From assembly GCF_014648635.1 (NCBI RefSeq), contig NZ_BMRM01000002.1:550795-614794 (forward strand): a DNA stretch of 64,000 nucleotides, read 5' to 3'. The position numbers and the translations under genes are program-made. This document shows, in pieces, positions 1 to 7,988 of the stretch (its first letter is position 1; every line of letters begins with the position of its first letter). The notes beneath the pieces are model-generated. The model was not told the DNA's origin and did no database searches. It saw nothing but the letters and a program-made list of their open reading frames with translations. The stretch comes from Streptomyces cinerochromogenes. Its GTDB lineage: Bacteria; Actinomycetota; Actinomycetes; Streptomycetales; Streptomycetaceae.

Positions 1-1
1 A

Positions 2-703
2 TTCGCCCGCGCGCTGGGCCGGAGGGGGTCCCGGCGGCCGGTCGTGGTCGGGGACGACCGGGCGCTGGTGCGCGCCGTCACGCTGCTGCACCGGCATCGG
101 GAGCTGGCCGGATGCGCGCTGTCGGTGGTGCCGGTCGGGGACAGTGCGCTCGCCGAGTCGCTCGGGGTGCCCGGCGGGGCGGTGGCAGCGGCGCGGGCGG
201 TGCTGGAGGGCGCCGAGCGACGGCTGGACCTGCTGGTCGACGACAGCGACGGGGTGGTGCTGGGCGCGCTGGGCATTCCGCCGGCGCCGGTGCGGGCGGC
301 CGGGGGGAGCGAGCCGGTGCCCCTCGCCCCGGGCGGGCCCTGGTACCGCTCCCTGGTCCGCACCCTCGCCACCCGTCCGGCCCGGCCCACCCGGCTGTCG
401 GCCGTGCCCGCCCCGGGGACCCGGCTGCGGGTGGAGGTCGACGGGCGGACGGTGGTGGACCTGGACCAGCCGGTGGAGGCGGTGTCGGTGGCGCCGGGCC
501 CGGGCGGGGTGGCCTCGGTGGAGGTACGGCCGCTGTCGGTGGGTGCGGAGGCGACCCCGCTGCTGGCCTCCGGCCGCACGGTGACCGTCATCGGCGAGGC
601 CTTCCGCTACCGGGCGGACGCGGCGGTCTCCGGCCCGGTACGGCGGCGGACGTGGCGGGTGGCGGAGGGCGCCTGGCGGCTCACCCTGCCCGCCACCCAC
701 TGA
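2..703 (+). CDS. Diacylglycerol kinase-like protein, 5' end outside window
   Basis: The frame is open from base 2, so the N-terminus lies before the window. The visible 233 residues resemble the lipid kinase (DAGK catalytic) family: a VVPVGDSALAESLGVP stretch aligns with the usual substrate loop 'P.GT.ND.A..LG.P', followed by an A..A..VLEGAERRLDLL segment and a C-terminal beta-rich domain with R-Y-R and W-R-V strands. The nucleotide-loop region (VVVGDDRAL) and the loop just named have both drifted from the GGDGT and GTGND consensus, so lipid kinase activity is doubtful. It may be a regulatory or inactive paralogue. Family call moderate; function unproven. Confidence 0.6.
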   Translation, partial: FARALGRRGSRRPVVVGDDRALVRAVTLLHRHRELAGCALSVVPVGDSALAESLGVPGGAVAAARAVLEGAERRLDLLVDDSDGVVLGALGIPPAPVRAAGGSEPVPLAPGGPWYRSLVRTLATRPARPTRLSAVPAPGTRLRVEVDGRTVVDLDQPVEAVSVAPGPGGVASVEVRPLSVGAEATPLLASGRTVTVIGEAFRYRADAAVSGPVRRRTWRVAEGAWRLTLPATH

Positions 704-841
704 CCCGCACCGCCCGACCCGAGGCCCCCCTAAAGGTCTGGTGACACATATTTAACCGTGCCGACCCCTTCCCGGGTGTGTCCTTCGTCCACCATCCTGC
801 TCCATCAGGACCCACGGACCGACACAGGAAGGGGCCACCCG

Positions 842-2353
842 ATGGCTGTGGACGAGGGTGTGGCACCGGCGACGGGCGCGGCGGACGGCGAAACGGTTCA
901 CCGGCTGAAACCCAACGCCGTAGGGCTGCTCGGGGTGGTGTTCATGGCCGTCGCCACCGCCGCGCCGATCACCGCGATGACCGGCAACGTGCCCTTCATG
1001 GTGGCGTCGGGCAACGGGGTCGGGGCACCCGCGAGCTATCTCGTGGCAATGGTCGTCCTGGCAATCTTTTCCGTCGGTTTCACCTCGATGGCGAAGCACA
1101 TCACCTCGACCGGCGCCTTCTACGGCTTCATCTCCTACGGGCTCGGCCGGACCGTCGGGCTCGCCTCGGGGCTGCTGGCCACCTTCGCGTACGTCGTCTT
1201 CGAACCCGCGCTGATCGGGATCTTCTCCACCTTCGCCACGACCACGCTCAGGGACCAGACGGGGCTGCACGTCCCCTGGTGGGCCTTCGCCGTCCTGATG
1301 CTCGCCGTCAACGCCACCGGCACCTGGTTCGGGGTCAGCGTCGCCGAGAAACTGCTGGTGGTGCTGCTGGCGACCGAGGTGACCGTCCTCGCGGCCATGG
1401 CGGTGTCCGTCGCCCTGCACGGGGGCGGGCCGCACGGCTTCACGTTCGCGCCGGTCGACCCCGTCAACGCCTTCAAGGGGACCTCGGCCGGCCTCGGCCT
1501 CTTCTTCGCCTTCTGGTCCTGGGTCGGTTTCGAGTCCACGGCGATGTACGGCGAGGAGTCCCGCGACCCGAAGAAGATCATCCCCAAGGCCACGATGGTC
1601 AGCGTGCTCGGCGTCGGCGTCTTCTACGTCCTCGTCTCCTGGATGGCCATCACCGGCAACGGCGAGGCGGAGGCCGTACGCGCCGCCTCCTCCGCCAACC
1701 CGCTCGCGATGTTCTTCGACCCCACCGAGCGCTACGTCGGCCACTGGGCCGTCGACGTCATGCAGTGGCTGATGATCACCGGCTCGCTCGCCTGCGGCAT
1801 GGCCTTCCACAACTGCGCCGCCCGCTACCTGTACGCCCTGGGCCGGGAGGGCGTCCTGCCCTCGCTGCGGGACAGCATCGGGCGCACCCACGCCCGGCAC
1901 GGCTCCCCGCACATCGCCGGGCTGGTGCAGACAGCCGTCAGCGCGGTGCTGATCGGCGCCTTCTGGGCGGCGGGCAAGGACCCGTACACCGGTACCTACG
2001 TCCTGCTCGCCATCCTCGGCACCATGGCGATCCTCGTCGTGCAGGCCGTGTGCTCCTTCGCGGTGCTGGTGTACTTCCGCTCCCACCACCCCGAGAGCCG
2101 GCACTGGTTCCGCACCTTCACCGCCCCGCTCCTCGGCGGCGTCGCGATGCTCGCCGTCGTCGTGCTGCTGGTCTCCCACATGGGTGTGGCGGCCGGGCCG
2201 GAGTCCGGCTCGCTGGTGCTGAAGGCGACCCCGTGGCTGGTGGCCCTCGTCGCGGCGGCCGGCCTCGGCTACGCGCAGTACCTCAGGCGGCGCTCGCCCG
2301 AGCGGTACGCGCTGCTGGGGCGGACGGTGCTGGAGGAGACCAAGGAGCGGTGA
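842..2353 (+). CDS. APC-family amino acid permease
   Basis: A 503-residue integral membrane protein of the amino acid/polyamine/organocation superfamily, expected to import an amino acid or amine across the cell membrane. The N-terminus after a short cytoplasmic tail reads GLLGVVFMAVATAAPITAM, the family's first helix with the substrate-binding break. About twelve hydrophobic helices follow, including FFAFWSWVGFESTAMYGEESRDPKK, which holds the conserved G-F-E of helix 6 and the E-E-S-R-D-P loop. The ATG at 842 is chosen because AGGAAGGGG lies just upstream; an in-frame ATG at 758 would add an unlikely 28-residue leader. Substrate cannot be read from sequence. It converges on the P450 gene with a 16-base gap. 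Confidence 0.88.
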   Translation: MAVDEGVAPATGAADGETVHRLKPNAVGLLGVVFMAVATAAPITAMTGNVPFMVASGNGVGAPASYLVAMVVLAIFSVGFTSMAKHITSTGAFYGFISYGLGRTVGLASGLLATFAYVVFEPALIGIFSTFATTTLRDQTGLHVPWWAFAVLMLAVNATGTWFGVSVAEKLLVVLLATEVTVLAAMAVSVALHGGGPHGFTFAPVDPVNAFKGTSAGLGLFFAFWSWVGFESTAMYGEESRDPKKIIPKATMVSVLGVGVFYVLVSWMAITGNGEAEAVRAASSANPLAMFFDPTERYVGHWAVDVMQWLMITGSLACGMAFHNCAARYLYALGREGVLPSLRDSIGRTHARHGSPHIAGLVQTAVSAVLIGAFWAAGKDPYTGTYVLLAILGTMAILVVQAVCSFAVLVYFRSHHPESRHWFRTFTAPLLGGVAMLAVVVLLVSHMGVAAGPESGSLVLKATPWLVALVAAAGLGYAQYLRRRSPERYALLGRTVLEETKER

Positions 2354-2369
2354 CGCCCGGGGCGCCCGC

Positions 2370-3590
2370 TCAGCCCACCTCCACGCGCAGCCCCGACAGT
2401 CCCCGGATCACGAAGTTCGGCTTCCGTTCCGGCTCCGCCGCCAGGGCCAGGGTGGGGGCCTGCCGCAGCAGGGCCGTCATGGACGCCGCCAGCTCGATAC
2501 GGGCCAGGGGCGCGCCGATGCAGTAGTGGATGCCCGCGCTGAAGGAGATGTGCGGGTTGTCCCCGCGGGTGAGGTCCAGGCGGCCGGGGTCGGCGAAGAC
2601 CGCCGGGTCGTGGTTGGCGGAACCGAAGAGCATGGCGATCTCCGACCCCCTCGGGATCGTCGTGCCGTCGATCTCGATGTCGTCCAGGACCCAGCGTTCG
2701 AAGAGCTGGAGCGGCGTGTCGTAGCGCATCAGCTCCTCGACCGCGGAGGGGACCAGACGGTGGTCGGCGCGCAGGGCCGCCAGCTGGTCCGGGTTGCGGA
2801 ACAGCGCCCACCAGCCGTTCACGGTGGCGTTGACGGTCGCCTCGTGACCGGCGTTCAGGAGCAGCACCGCCGTGGAGATCATCTCCTGCTCGGTGAGGCG
2901 GTCGTCCTCGTCATGGGCGGCGATCAGCCCCGAGACCAGGTCGTCGCCGGGCTCCTTGCGCCGGACCGCGATCAGCTCCCGCAGGTACTCCGAGAACTCC
3001 ACCGACGCCCGGACCGCCTTCGCGGCCGTCTCCCGCGACGGATTCAGCTCGTACATCCCGCAGATCTCCGCCGACCAGGGGCGCAGCTGTCCCCGGTCCG
3101 CCTGCGGGATGCCCAGCATCTCGGCGATCACCGCCACGGGCAGCGGCTCCGCCACGTCGGTCAGCAGATCGCCGCCGCCGTCGCGGACCAGGCCGGCCAC
3201 CAGATCACCCGCCAGCCCCTCGACGTACGGCTTCAGCCGCTCCACCGTGCGCGGGGTGAACGCCTTCGACACCAGGCGCCGGATCCGGGTGTGGTCCGGC
3301 GGCTCCAGGTCGAGCATCCCGTGGTCGTTGAGGGTGTGGAACGGCTCGTGCTCCGACGGGGGCGGGGTACGGCCGAACTCCTCGTGGCTGAACCGGTGCC
3401 GGTACGTCCGCCCCAGCCGGCGGTCCCTCAGCAGCGCCGCGACGTCCGCGTGGTGCGGGACCAGCCACTGGTCGGTCGGCTCGTACCGGACCACCCGGCC
3501 GCGTGCCCGCAGCTCCGCGTAGGCCGGATACGGGTCGGCGACGAACGCCGGGTCCCAGGGATCGAACGCGAGGTCGCTGGAGCCTGCCAT
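2370..3590 (-). CDS. Cytochrome P450, CYP107-like
   Basis: A 406-residue soluble bacterial cytochrome P450. All signature elements are present: the I-helix oxygen-activation motif AGHEAT, the K-helix E-x-x-R in VEELMRYDTP, and the heme-thiolate loop FSAGIHYCIGAPLARIEL with the axial Cys. Length and motifs fit the CYP107 family, which in Streptomyces typically hydroxylates macrolides or other secondary metabolites using external ferredoxin and reductase. No ferredoxin gene is adjacent, so electrons must come from partners elsewhere. The gene stands alone and no biosynthetic genes surround it; its substrate is unknown. The CYP107 assignment rests on general resemblance and is less certain than the P450 call. 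Confidence 0.9.
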   Translation of the reverse strand: MAGSSDLAFDPWDPAFVADPYPAYAELRARGRVVRYEPTDQWLVPHHADVAALLRDRRLGRTYRHRFSHEEFGRTPPPSEHEPFHTLNDHGMLDLEPPDHTRIRRLVSKAFTPRTVERLKPYVEGLAGDLVAGLVRDGGGDLLTDVAEPLPVAVIAEMLGIPQADRGQLRPWSAEICGMYELNPSRETAAKAVRASVEFSEYLRELIAVRRKEPGDDLVSGLIAAHDEDDRLTEQEMISTAVLLLNAGHEATVNATVNGWWALFRNPDQLAALRADHRLVPSAVEELMRYDTPLQLFERWVLDDIEIDGTTIPRGSEIAMLFGSANHDPAVFADPGRLDLTRGDNPHISFSAGIHYCIGAPLARIELAASMTALLRQAPTLALAAEPERKPNFVIRGLSGLRVEVG

Positions 3591-3660
3591 GCCGGGACGC
3601 TAGCGCGCCGGCCGACGCCTGACCAGGGGGCCCGCCCGCACGGCCCGGGCCCCGCCGGGT

Positions 3661-4128
3661 TCAGACGACGGGCTCCGTGGTGACCAGGACGTAGTCGTAG
3701 TACAGCGGGTCACCCTCCTCGTCCACCGGGTACGCGTAGCTGCTCTGGTTCGCGAGGATCACCTTCAGCTCGGGCAGGGCGTCGAAGCCGAGGTCGTTCT
3801 CCTCGATGGTGTGGCCCCGTTCCGCCAGCTGCTCGAAGAGGTCCTCACTCGGCGTGCGGAAGACGTCGAGCCCGTCGAGCAGCACCCGGACGTCGGCGTC
3901 CTCCTTCCGGAAACGGACCAGCTCCACTCCGCTCAGCATGCCGCTGCCGAAGCCGAGCACGATGTCCGTCTCGGAGTCGTCGTGCGTGAGGACGATCTGC
4001 CCCGGCTCCTCGTCGCCGGCGACGGTCCGGAGCACACCCCACTCCTCCACCGCGGCGCGCGCTTCCCCGACCGACATGCCGAGCCGGAAACGCCCGACGC
4101 CGACATGCGGCACCAGTTCCAGTTCCAT
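3661..4128 (-). CDS. Hypothetical protein, candidate immunity partner
   Basis: A 155-residue acidic, soluble protein without a signal peptide or membrane segment. I choose the ATG at 4128 (MELELVPHVGVGRFRLGMS), which has GGGAG six bases upstream, rather than the ATG at 4146. The pattern 'VGVGRFRLGMSVGEAR' followed by a strand-rich domain recalls small immunity-type or SMI1-like proteins of Streptomyces polymorphic toxin loci, but no specific family is recognised. It starts about 30 bases after the end of a WXG-like alpha-helical protein on the same strand. Small acidic proteins in that position are usually the cognate immunity proteins; that role is inferred from context only. Confidence 0.6.
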   Translation of the reverse strand: MELELVPHVGVGRFRLGMSVGEARAAVEEWGVLRTVAGDEEPGQIVLTHDDSETDIVLGFGSGMLSGVELVRFRKEDADVRVLLDGLDVFRTPSEDLFEQLAERGHTIEENDLGFDALPELKVILANQSSYAYPVDEEGDPLYYDYVLVTTEPVV

Positions 4129-4142
4129 GTCCACTCCCTCGA

Positions 4143-5051
4143 TCACTCGCCCCGGACCCTCACGCCAGCAGAGCGCTCTCGTCGATGGTCCAGCCTCGCT
4201 TCTTGAGCATGTCCTGAAGCGGCTTGTTGTGTTTCAGGCCGGCCACCATCTCCTCGATGTGCCGAGCCCGAGCCGGCCTGGTGCAGTTTGCCGCCGTGGG
4301 AGGAGACCTTGCCGGCGCCGTCCTCGAACTCGGCGTGGTCGATCACGGTCCGCTTGCCGGCCCCGGCCCCGGCCCCGTCGCCGCCGCTCCCGCCACCGGC
4401 GGAGGCCAGCTGCATGCCGCCGCCGTGCTTGCCGCCCGAGCCGCCCGGGTGAGCGTCGCCCGGCGCCGGAGGCAGCGAGAAGGCGCCGTCCACCAGGTCG
4501 AAGACCATGTCCTCGACCATGGCCTCCAGCTTGGCGTTGACCGGCTCGGTCACCCGCGCCACCAGCTCGTCCACGATCCGGTCGGCGGCCTCGTCGATGA
4601 TCCGTTTGATCGCCTGGCGCATCGCCACGGTCTCGGCCGCACCGATGACCGCGGACAGACCGCCGGTGACGACGGCGAGTCCCGCCGAGATCCCCAGCGA
4701 GGCGGCCATCGCACCGAGTTCGATCTCGGCCTTGGTCTTCATCCCGAAGACGATGTCCGCGACCACGTCGCACGCGTCCGCGAACAACCGGGCCAGCTCG
4801 GGGACCTTCTCCAGATGCCCCGCCTTCAGGTGGGCCCAGTGCTTCTCCATCGCGTCGACGGCCCAGCCCTGCGAGGAGGACAGGATCCGGGACACCGCCC
4901 GATGGGCGTCAGCGCCGTGCCCCTCGAACGTGTCCGCGAAATCCCGCGTGGAGTCGGCCATTTCGCGGTAGTCGTCCTCGTCGACGTTCGGCCAGTTGAT
5001 CCCGATGAAGTCCAGGATCTCGTCGGCCCATCCGGGCAGAACGTAACCCAT
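4143..5051 (-). CDS. WXG100/ESX-like helical protein, frameshifted at its 3' end
   Basis: The protein begins MGYVLPGWADEILDFIG (ATG 5051). Residues 1-110 are helical and WXG-like, with the pattern W-A-V-D-A-M-E-K-H-W. A glycine/alanine-rich hydrophobic stretch (GISAGLAVVTGGLSAVIGAA), a helical segment and a Gly/Ser linker follow. This matches the N-terminal trafficking region of actinobacterial polymorphic toxins and ESX-associated proteins. The current frame ends in an Arg-rich, nonsensical tail of about 40 residues. Another frame over the same bases gives a sensible helical ending (ARHIEEMVAGLKHNKP, then GWTIDESALLA) with a stop at 4160-4162. An indel around 4262-4290 is therefore likely, either a real mutation or a sequencing error. 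No toxin active site is recognised. Confidence 0.6.
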   Translation of the reverse strand: MGYVLPGWADEILDFIGINWPNVDEDDYREMADSTRDFADTFEGHGADAHRAVSRILSSSQGWAVDAMEKHWAHLKAGHLEKVPELARLFADACDVVADIVFGMKTKAEIELGAMAASLGISAGLAVVTGGLSAVIGAAETVAMRQAIKRIIDEAADRIVDELVARVTEPVNAKLEAMVEDMVFDLVDGAFSLPPAPGDAHPGGSGGKHGGGMQLASAGGGSGGDGAGAGAGKRTVIDHAEFEDGAGKVSSHGGKLHQAGSGSAHRGDGGRPETQQAASGHAQEARLDHRRERSAGVRVRGE

Positions 5052-5179
5052 CCCCCGTGCGCCTCGTTCGCACGTGCGATCCACGTGCGTGCACCGTCGC
5101 ACACTAGTCGGCGACAGGCACGGACGGGCACCAGGTGACGGCGGGCTGCCGGTGACGGCGGGCACCCGGTGACGGATGC

Positions 5180-5845
5180 TCAGCCCGGCGTCACCAGGCG
5201 GGCCTCGTACGCGAACACCGCCGCCTGGGTGCGGTCGCGGAGGCCCAGTTTCACGAGGACGCGGCTCACGTGGGTCTTGATCGTCGACTCCGCCACCACC
5301 AGGCGGCCGGCTATCTCGGCGTTCGACAGACCCTGGGCGATCAGTATCAGTACCTCCGTCTCGCGTTCCGTCAGTTCCCCGTAGGCCGCCCGGGCCGCCG
5401 GCATCAGCCGGGGGGTGTCGGCCAGACGGGAGAACTCCGTGATCAGGCGTCGGGTGACCGAGGGCGCGAGGAGGGCCTCGCCCGCCGCCACCACCCGCAC
5501 CCCGTCGGCCAGCTGGCGTGCCGAGGCGTCCTTGAGGAGGAAGCCGGAGGCTCCCGCGCGCAGCGCCTGGTACACGTACTCGTCCAGGTCGAACGTGGTC
5601 AGCACCAGCACCTTCGCCGTCTCGTCCGCGGCGACGATCTCCCGGGTCGCCTCGATGCCGTTCAGCTCCGGCATGCGGATGTCCATCAGGACGACGTCCG
5701 GGGAGAGTTCACGGACCCGGTCCACCGCGTCCCGGCCGTTGACCGCCTCGCCGACCACCTCGATGCCCGGCATCGCGTTCAGCAGCACCGAGAATCCCTC
5801 GCGGACCATCATCTGGTCGTCCGCGACCAGTACGCGGATCGTCAT
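5180..5845 (-). CDS. NarL/LuxR-family response regulator
   Basis: A 221-residue two-component response regulator. The receiver domain (residues 1-120) has the acidic pair DD at 9-10, the phospho-acceptor Asp55 in VVLMDIRMPE and the late Lys in LLKDAS. The C-terminal LuxR-type helix-turn-helix (about 150-215) reads LTERETEVLILIAQGLSNAEIA, then STIKTHVSRVLVKLGLRDR. It overlaps the upstream histidine kinase gene by four bases (ATGA), so the two are translationally coupled. It closely resembles the second regulator at 7308-7988 and arose with its kinase by a tandem duplication. Target genes are unknown. Confidence 0.93.
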   Translation of the reverse strand: MTIRVLVADDQMMVREGFSVLLNAMPGIEVVGEAVNGRDAVDRVRELSPDVVLMDIRMPELNGIEATREIVAADETAKVLVLTTFDLDEYVYQALRAGASGFLLKDASARQLADGVRVVAAGEALLAPSVTRRLITEFSRLADTPRLMPAARAAYGELTERETEVLILIAQGLSNAEIAGRLVVAESTIKTHVSRVLVKLGLRDRTQAAVFAYEARLVTPG

Positions 5846-7212
5846 GCCTCGCCCTCGATCGCAGCGGTCGCCGCCGGCACCGGCAGGAACACCGTCACCT
5901 CGTACCCTCCCTCGGCCGTGGGGGCCGCCGTCATCTCGCCGTTCAGCATCGAGACGCGCTCCCGCATGCCGGTGATGCCGTGCCCGGCCCCGGGAGAGGG
6001 CTTCAGCAGGCTCTGTGCCGGGGGCGGGCCGTTGACGACGCGGACACCGAGGCCGCCGAGGACATAGGCGACCTCCACGCGGGCACGCGCGCCCGGTGCG
6101 TGCCGCAGGGTGTTGCTCAGCGCCTCCTGCACGATCCGGTACGCCGACAGCTCCACCCCCTGCGGCAGTTCGCGCACCGCACCGGTCACCGCCTTCTCCA
6201 CCGTCAGGCCGGCCTCGCGCACATTGGCGAGCAGGCCGTCCAGGTCGGCGAGGGTGGGCTGCGGGGCGTCCGGGGCCTCGTGGTTCTCCGCGCGGACCAC
6301 GCCGAGGACCCGGCGCAGCTCGGTCAGGGCCGCCACCGCGTTCTCCCGGATGGTGGCGAACGCCTTCTCCAGCTCCGGCGGCGGGTTCTCCACGCGGTAG
6401 GGCGCTGCCTCCGCCTGGATGGCGACCACCGACATGTGGTGGGCGACCACGTCGTGCAGCTCACGGGCGATCGTGGTGCGCTCCTCCAGCAGGGTGCGCC
6501 GCGAACGCTCGTGCTCCGTCACCGTCTGCTGGGCGGTCACGTCCTGCTCGGCCTGCCGGCGTATGTGCCACACCGTGACGACCAGCAGGACCAGCGCGGA
6601 CACCACCAGCAGCGGGCCCGTGTCGGTGTCGTAGTGCGTGGAGCCGAAGACGGTCTCCGCCCAGAAGCCGTACAGCGCGGTCAGCAGCCACATCCAGGCC
6701 GCCGTGCGCGGGCGGGTGCGGATCGCCACGACCGTGAGCACCAGCAGGTGGGAAACGAGACTGCCCGGCAGCCAGGGCCAGCTGCCCCAGTCGCTGCCGA
6801 GGACCGAGCTAGCCGCCGTCGCCGCGAACGACAGCCAGAACGCGCCGACCGGACGCACCAGGGTCAGCAGCACCGGGGCCAGGGCGAGCAGCCCGCACAG
6901 CACGGCCGGCGGGCCGGCGTCGGCGCCCGTCACGCCCGCGGCCAGCGCCACGACTCCGCCGGCCGCCACCACGGCGTGCGGGGTCCAGGCCGCGTAGGCC
7001 CGCAGCCGGCCGGAGAGGTGGCGGGTGAGGGGGCCGTCCGCCGCCGTGCGGGGCAGCGGCCGGTAGGCGAAGGCCTGGTGGAACAGGTCCTGCCACAGCC
7101 CGCGCAGGGCGTCCGCCGCCGCGCGGAACTCGGGGCTGCGCGGCGTGTAGGGCTCGAACGCGCCGTCCGGCGGATCCGGCGGCGTCGGCTGCGTCTGGGT
7201 CGTTTCGATCAC
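5842..7212 (-). CDS. Sensor histidine kinase, HisKA_3 family
   Basis: A 456-residue membrane sensor kinase partnered with the overlapping response regulator. Several hydrophobic segments between residues 75 and 215 form the membrane sensor region with short external loops. The dimerisation/phosphoacceptor domain has ARELHDVVAHHMS with His253. The C-terminal ATPase domain retains YRIVQEALSNTLRHA (N box) and GAGHGITGMRERV (G box). The class phosphorylates NarL-type regulators. The start is GTG 7212; the long first in-frame region is acidic and Pro-rich. Stimulus unknown. It is paralogous to the kinase at 7985-9433 in domain order, H-box and ATPase motifs, while the membrane regions have diverged, suggesting different signals. 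Confidence 0.92.
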   Translation of the reverse strand: MIETTQTQPTPPDPPDGAFEPYTPRSPEFRAAADALRGLWQDLFHQAFAYRPLPRTAADGPLTRHLSGRLRAYAAWTPHAVVAAGGVVALAAGVTGADAGPPAVLCGLLALAPVLLTLVRPVGAFWLSFAATAASSVLGSDWGSWPWLPGSLVSHLLVLTVVAIRTRPRTAAWMWLLTALYGFWAETVFGSTHYDTDTGPLLVVSALVLLVVTVWHIRRQAEQDVTAQQTVTEHERSRRTLLEERTTIARELHDVVAHHMSVVAIQAEAAPYRVENPPPELEKAFATIRENAVAALTELRRVLGVVRAENHEAPDAPQPTLADLDGLLANVREAGLTVEKAVTGAVRELPQGVELSAYRIVQEALSNTLRHAPGARARVEVAYVLGGLGVRVVNGPPPAQSLLKPSPGAGHGITGMRERVSMLNGEMTAAPTAEGGYEVTVFLPVPAATAAIEGEA

Positions 7213-7307
7213 GTGGGAAACGGTAGGTGCGGACCGGACGCGCGGTCGTCCCCTTGGAGAAGGGTCCTGGGACGTCCCTCTCAGGTACTACGGCTCGCCC
7301 CCGGAGG

Positions 7308-7988
7308 TCAGCGGCCTCCGGGGCGGACCACGCCCGACTCGTAGGCGAACACCGCCGCCTGGGTGCGGTCGCGCAGGCCCAGCTTCACCAGGATCCGGCC
7401 CACGTGGGTCTTCACGGTCTGCTCGGCCACGACCAGCCGCTCGGCGATCTCCGCGTTCGACAGGCCCTGCGCGATCAGCGCCAGCACCTCCGTCTCCCGC
7501 TCGGTGAGGTCGGCCACGCGCCGCTTGAGCGGGGCCCGGCCGCTGCCGTCCAGGCGGGAGAACTCGGCGATGAGCCGGCGGGTGATGCCGGGCGCCAGCA
7601 GGGCGTCGCCCGCGGCCACCACCCGCACCGCCTCGGCCAGTTGGTCGGCGGAGGCGTCCTTGAGGAGGAAACCGGAGGCACCGGCCCGCAGTGCGTCGTA
7701 CACGTACTCGTCCAGGTCGAACGTGGTCAGCACCAGCACCTTGACGGCGGGGTGGTCCTCGGTGATCCGGCTGGTCGCCTCGATGCCGCCCAGCTCCGGC
7801 ATCCGGATGTCCATCAGCACGACGTCCGGCGCCAGTTCGGCGGCCCGGGCGATCGCGTCCCGGCCGTCGACCGCCTGCCCGACCACCTCGATGTCCGGCT
7901 GGGTGTCGAGCAGCACGGTGAAGCCCTGCCGCACCATCTGCTGGTCGTCGGCGATGAGGACCCGGATGCTGCCGGTACCGCTCGTCAT
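7308..7988 (-). CDS. NarL/LuxR-family response regulator (paralogue)
   Basis: A 226-residue response regulator with receiver residues DD at 14-15, phospho-acceptor Asp60 (VVLMDIRMPE) and a LuxR-type DNA-binding domain (LTERETEVLALIAQGLSNAEIA, TVKTHVGRILVKLGLRDR). Its start overlaps the stop of the kinase gene upstream by four bases. The recognition helix (EQTVKTHVGRI) differs from that of the neighbouring regulator (ESTIKTHVSRV) at a few positions, so the two may bind related but distinct promoters. Cross-phosphorylation between the two systems is plausible given the near-identical H-boxes, but this is inference. Confidence 0.93.
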   Translation of the reverse strand: MTSGTGSIRVLIADDQQMVRQGFTVLLDTQPDIEVVGQAVDGRDAIARAAELAPDVVLMDIRMPELGGIEATSRITEDHPAVKVLVLTTFDLDEYVYDALRAGASGFLLKDASADQLAEAVRVVAAGDALLAPGITRRLIAEFSRLDGSGRAPLKRRVADLTERETEVLALIAQGLSNAEIAERLVVAEQTVKTHVGRILVKLGLRDRTQAAVFAYESGVVRPGGR

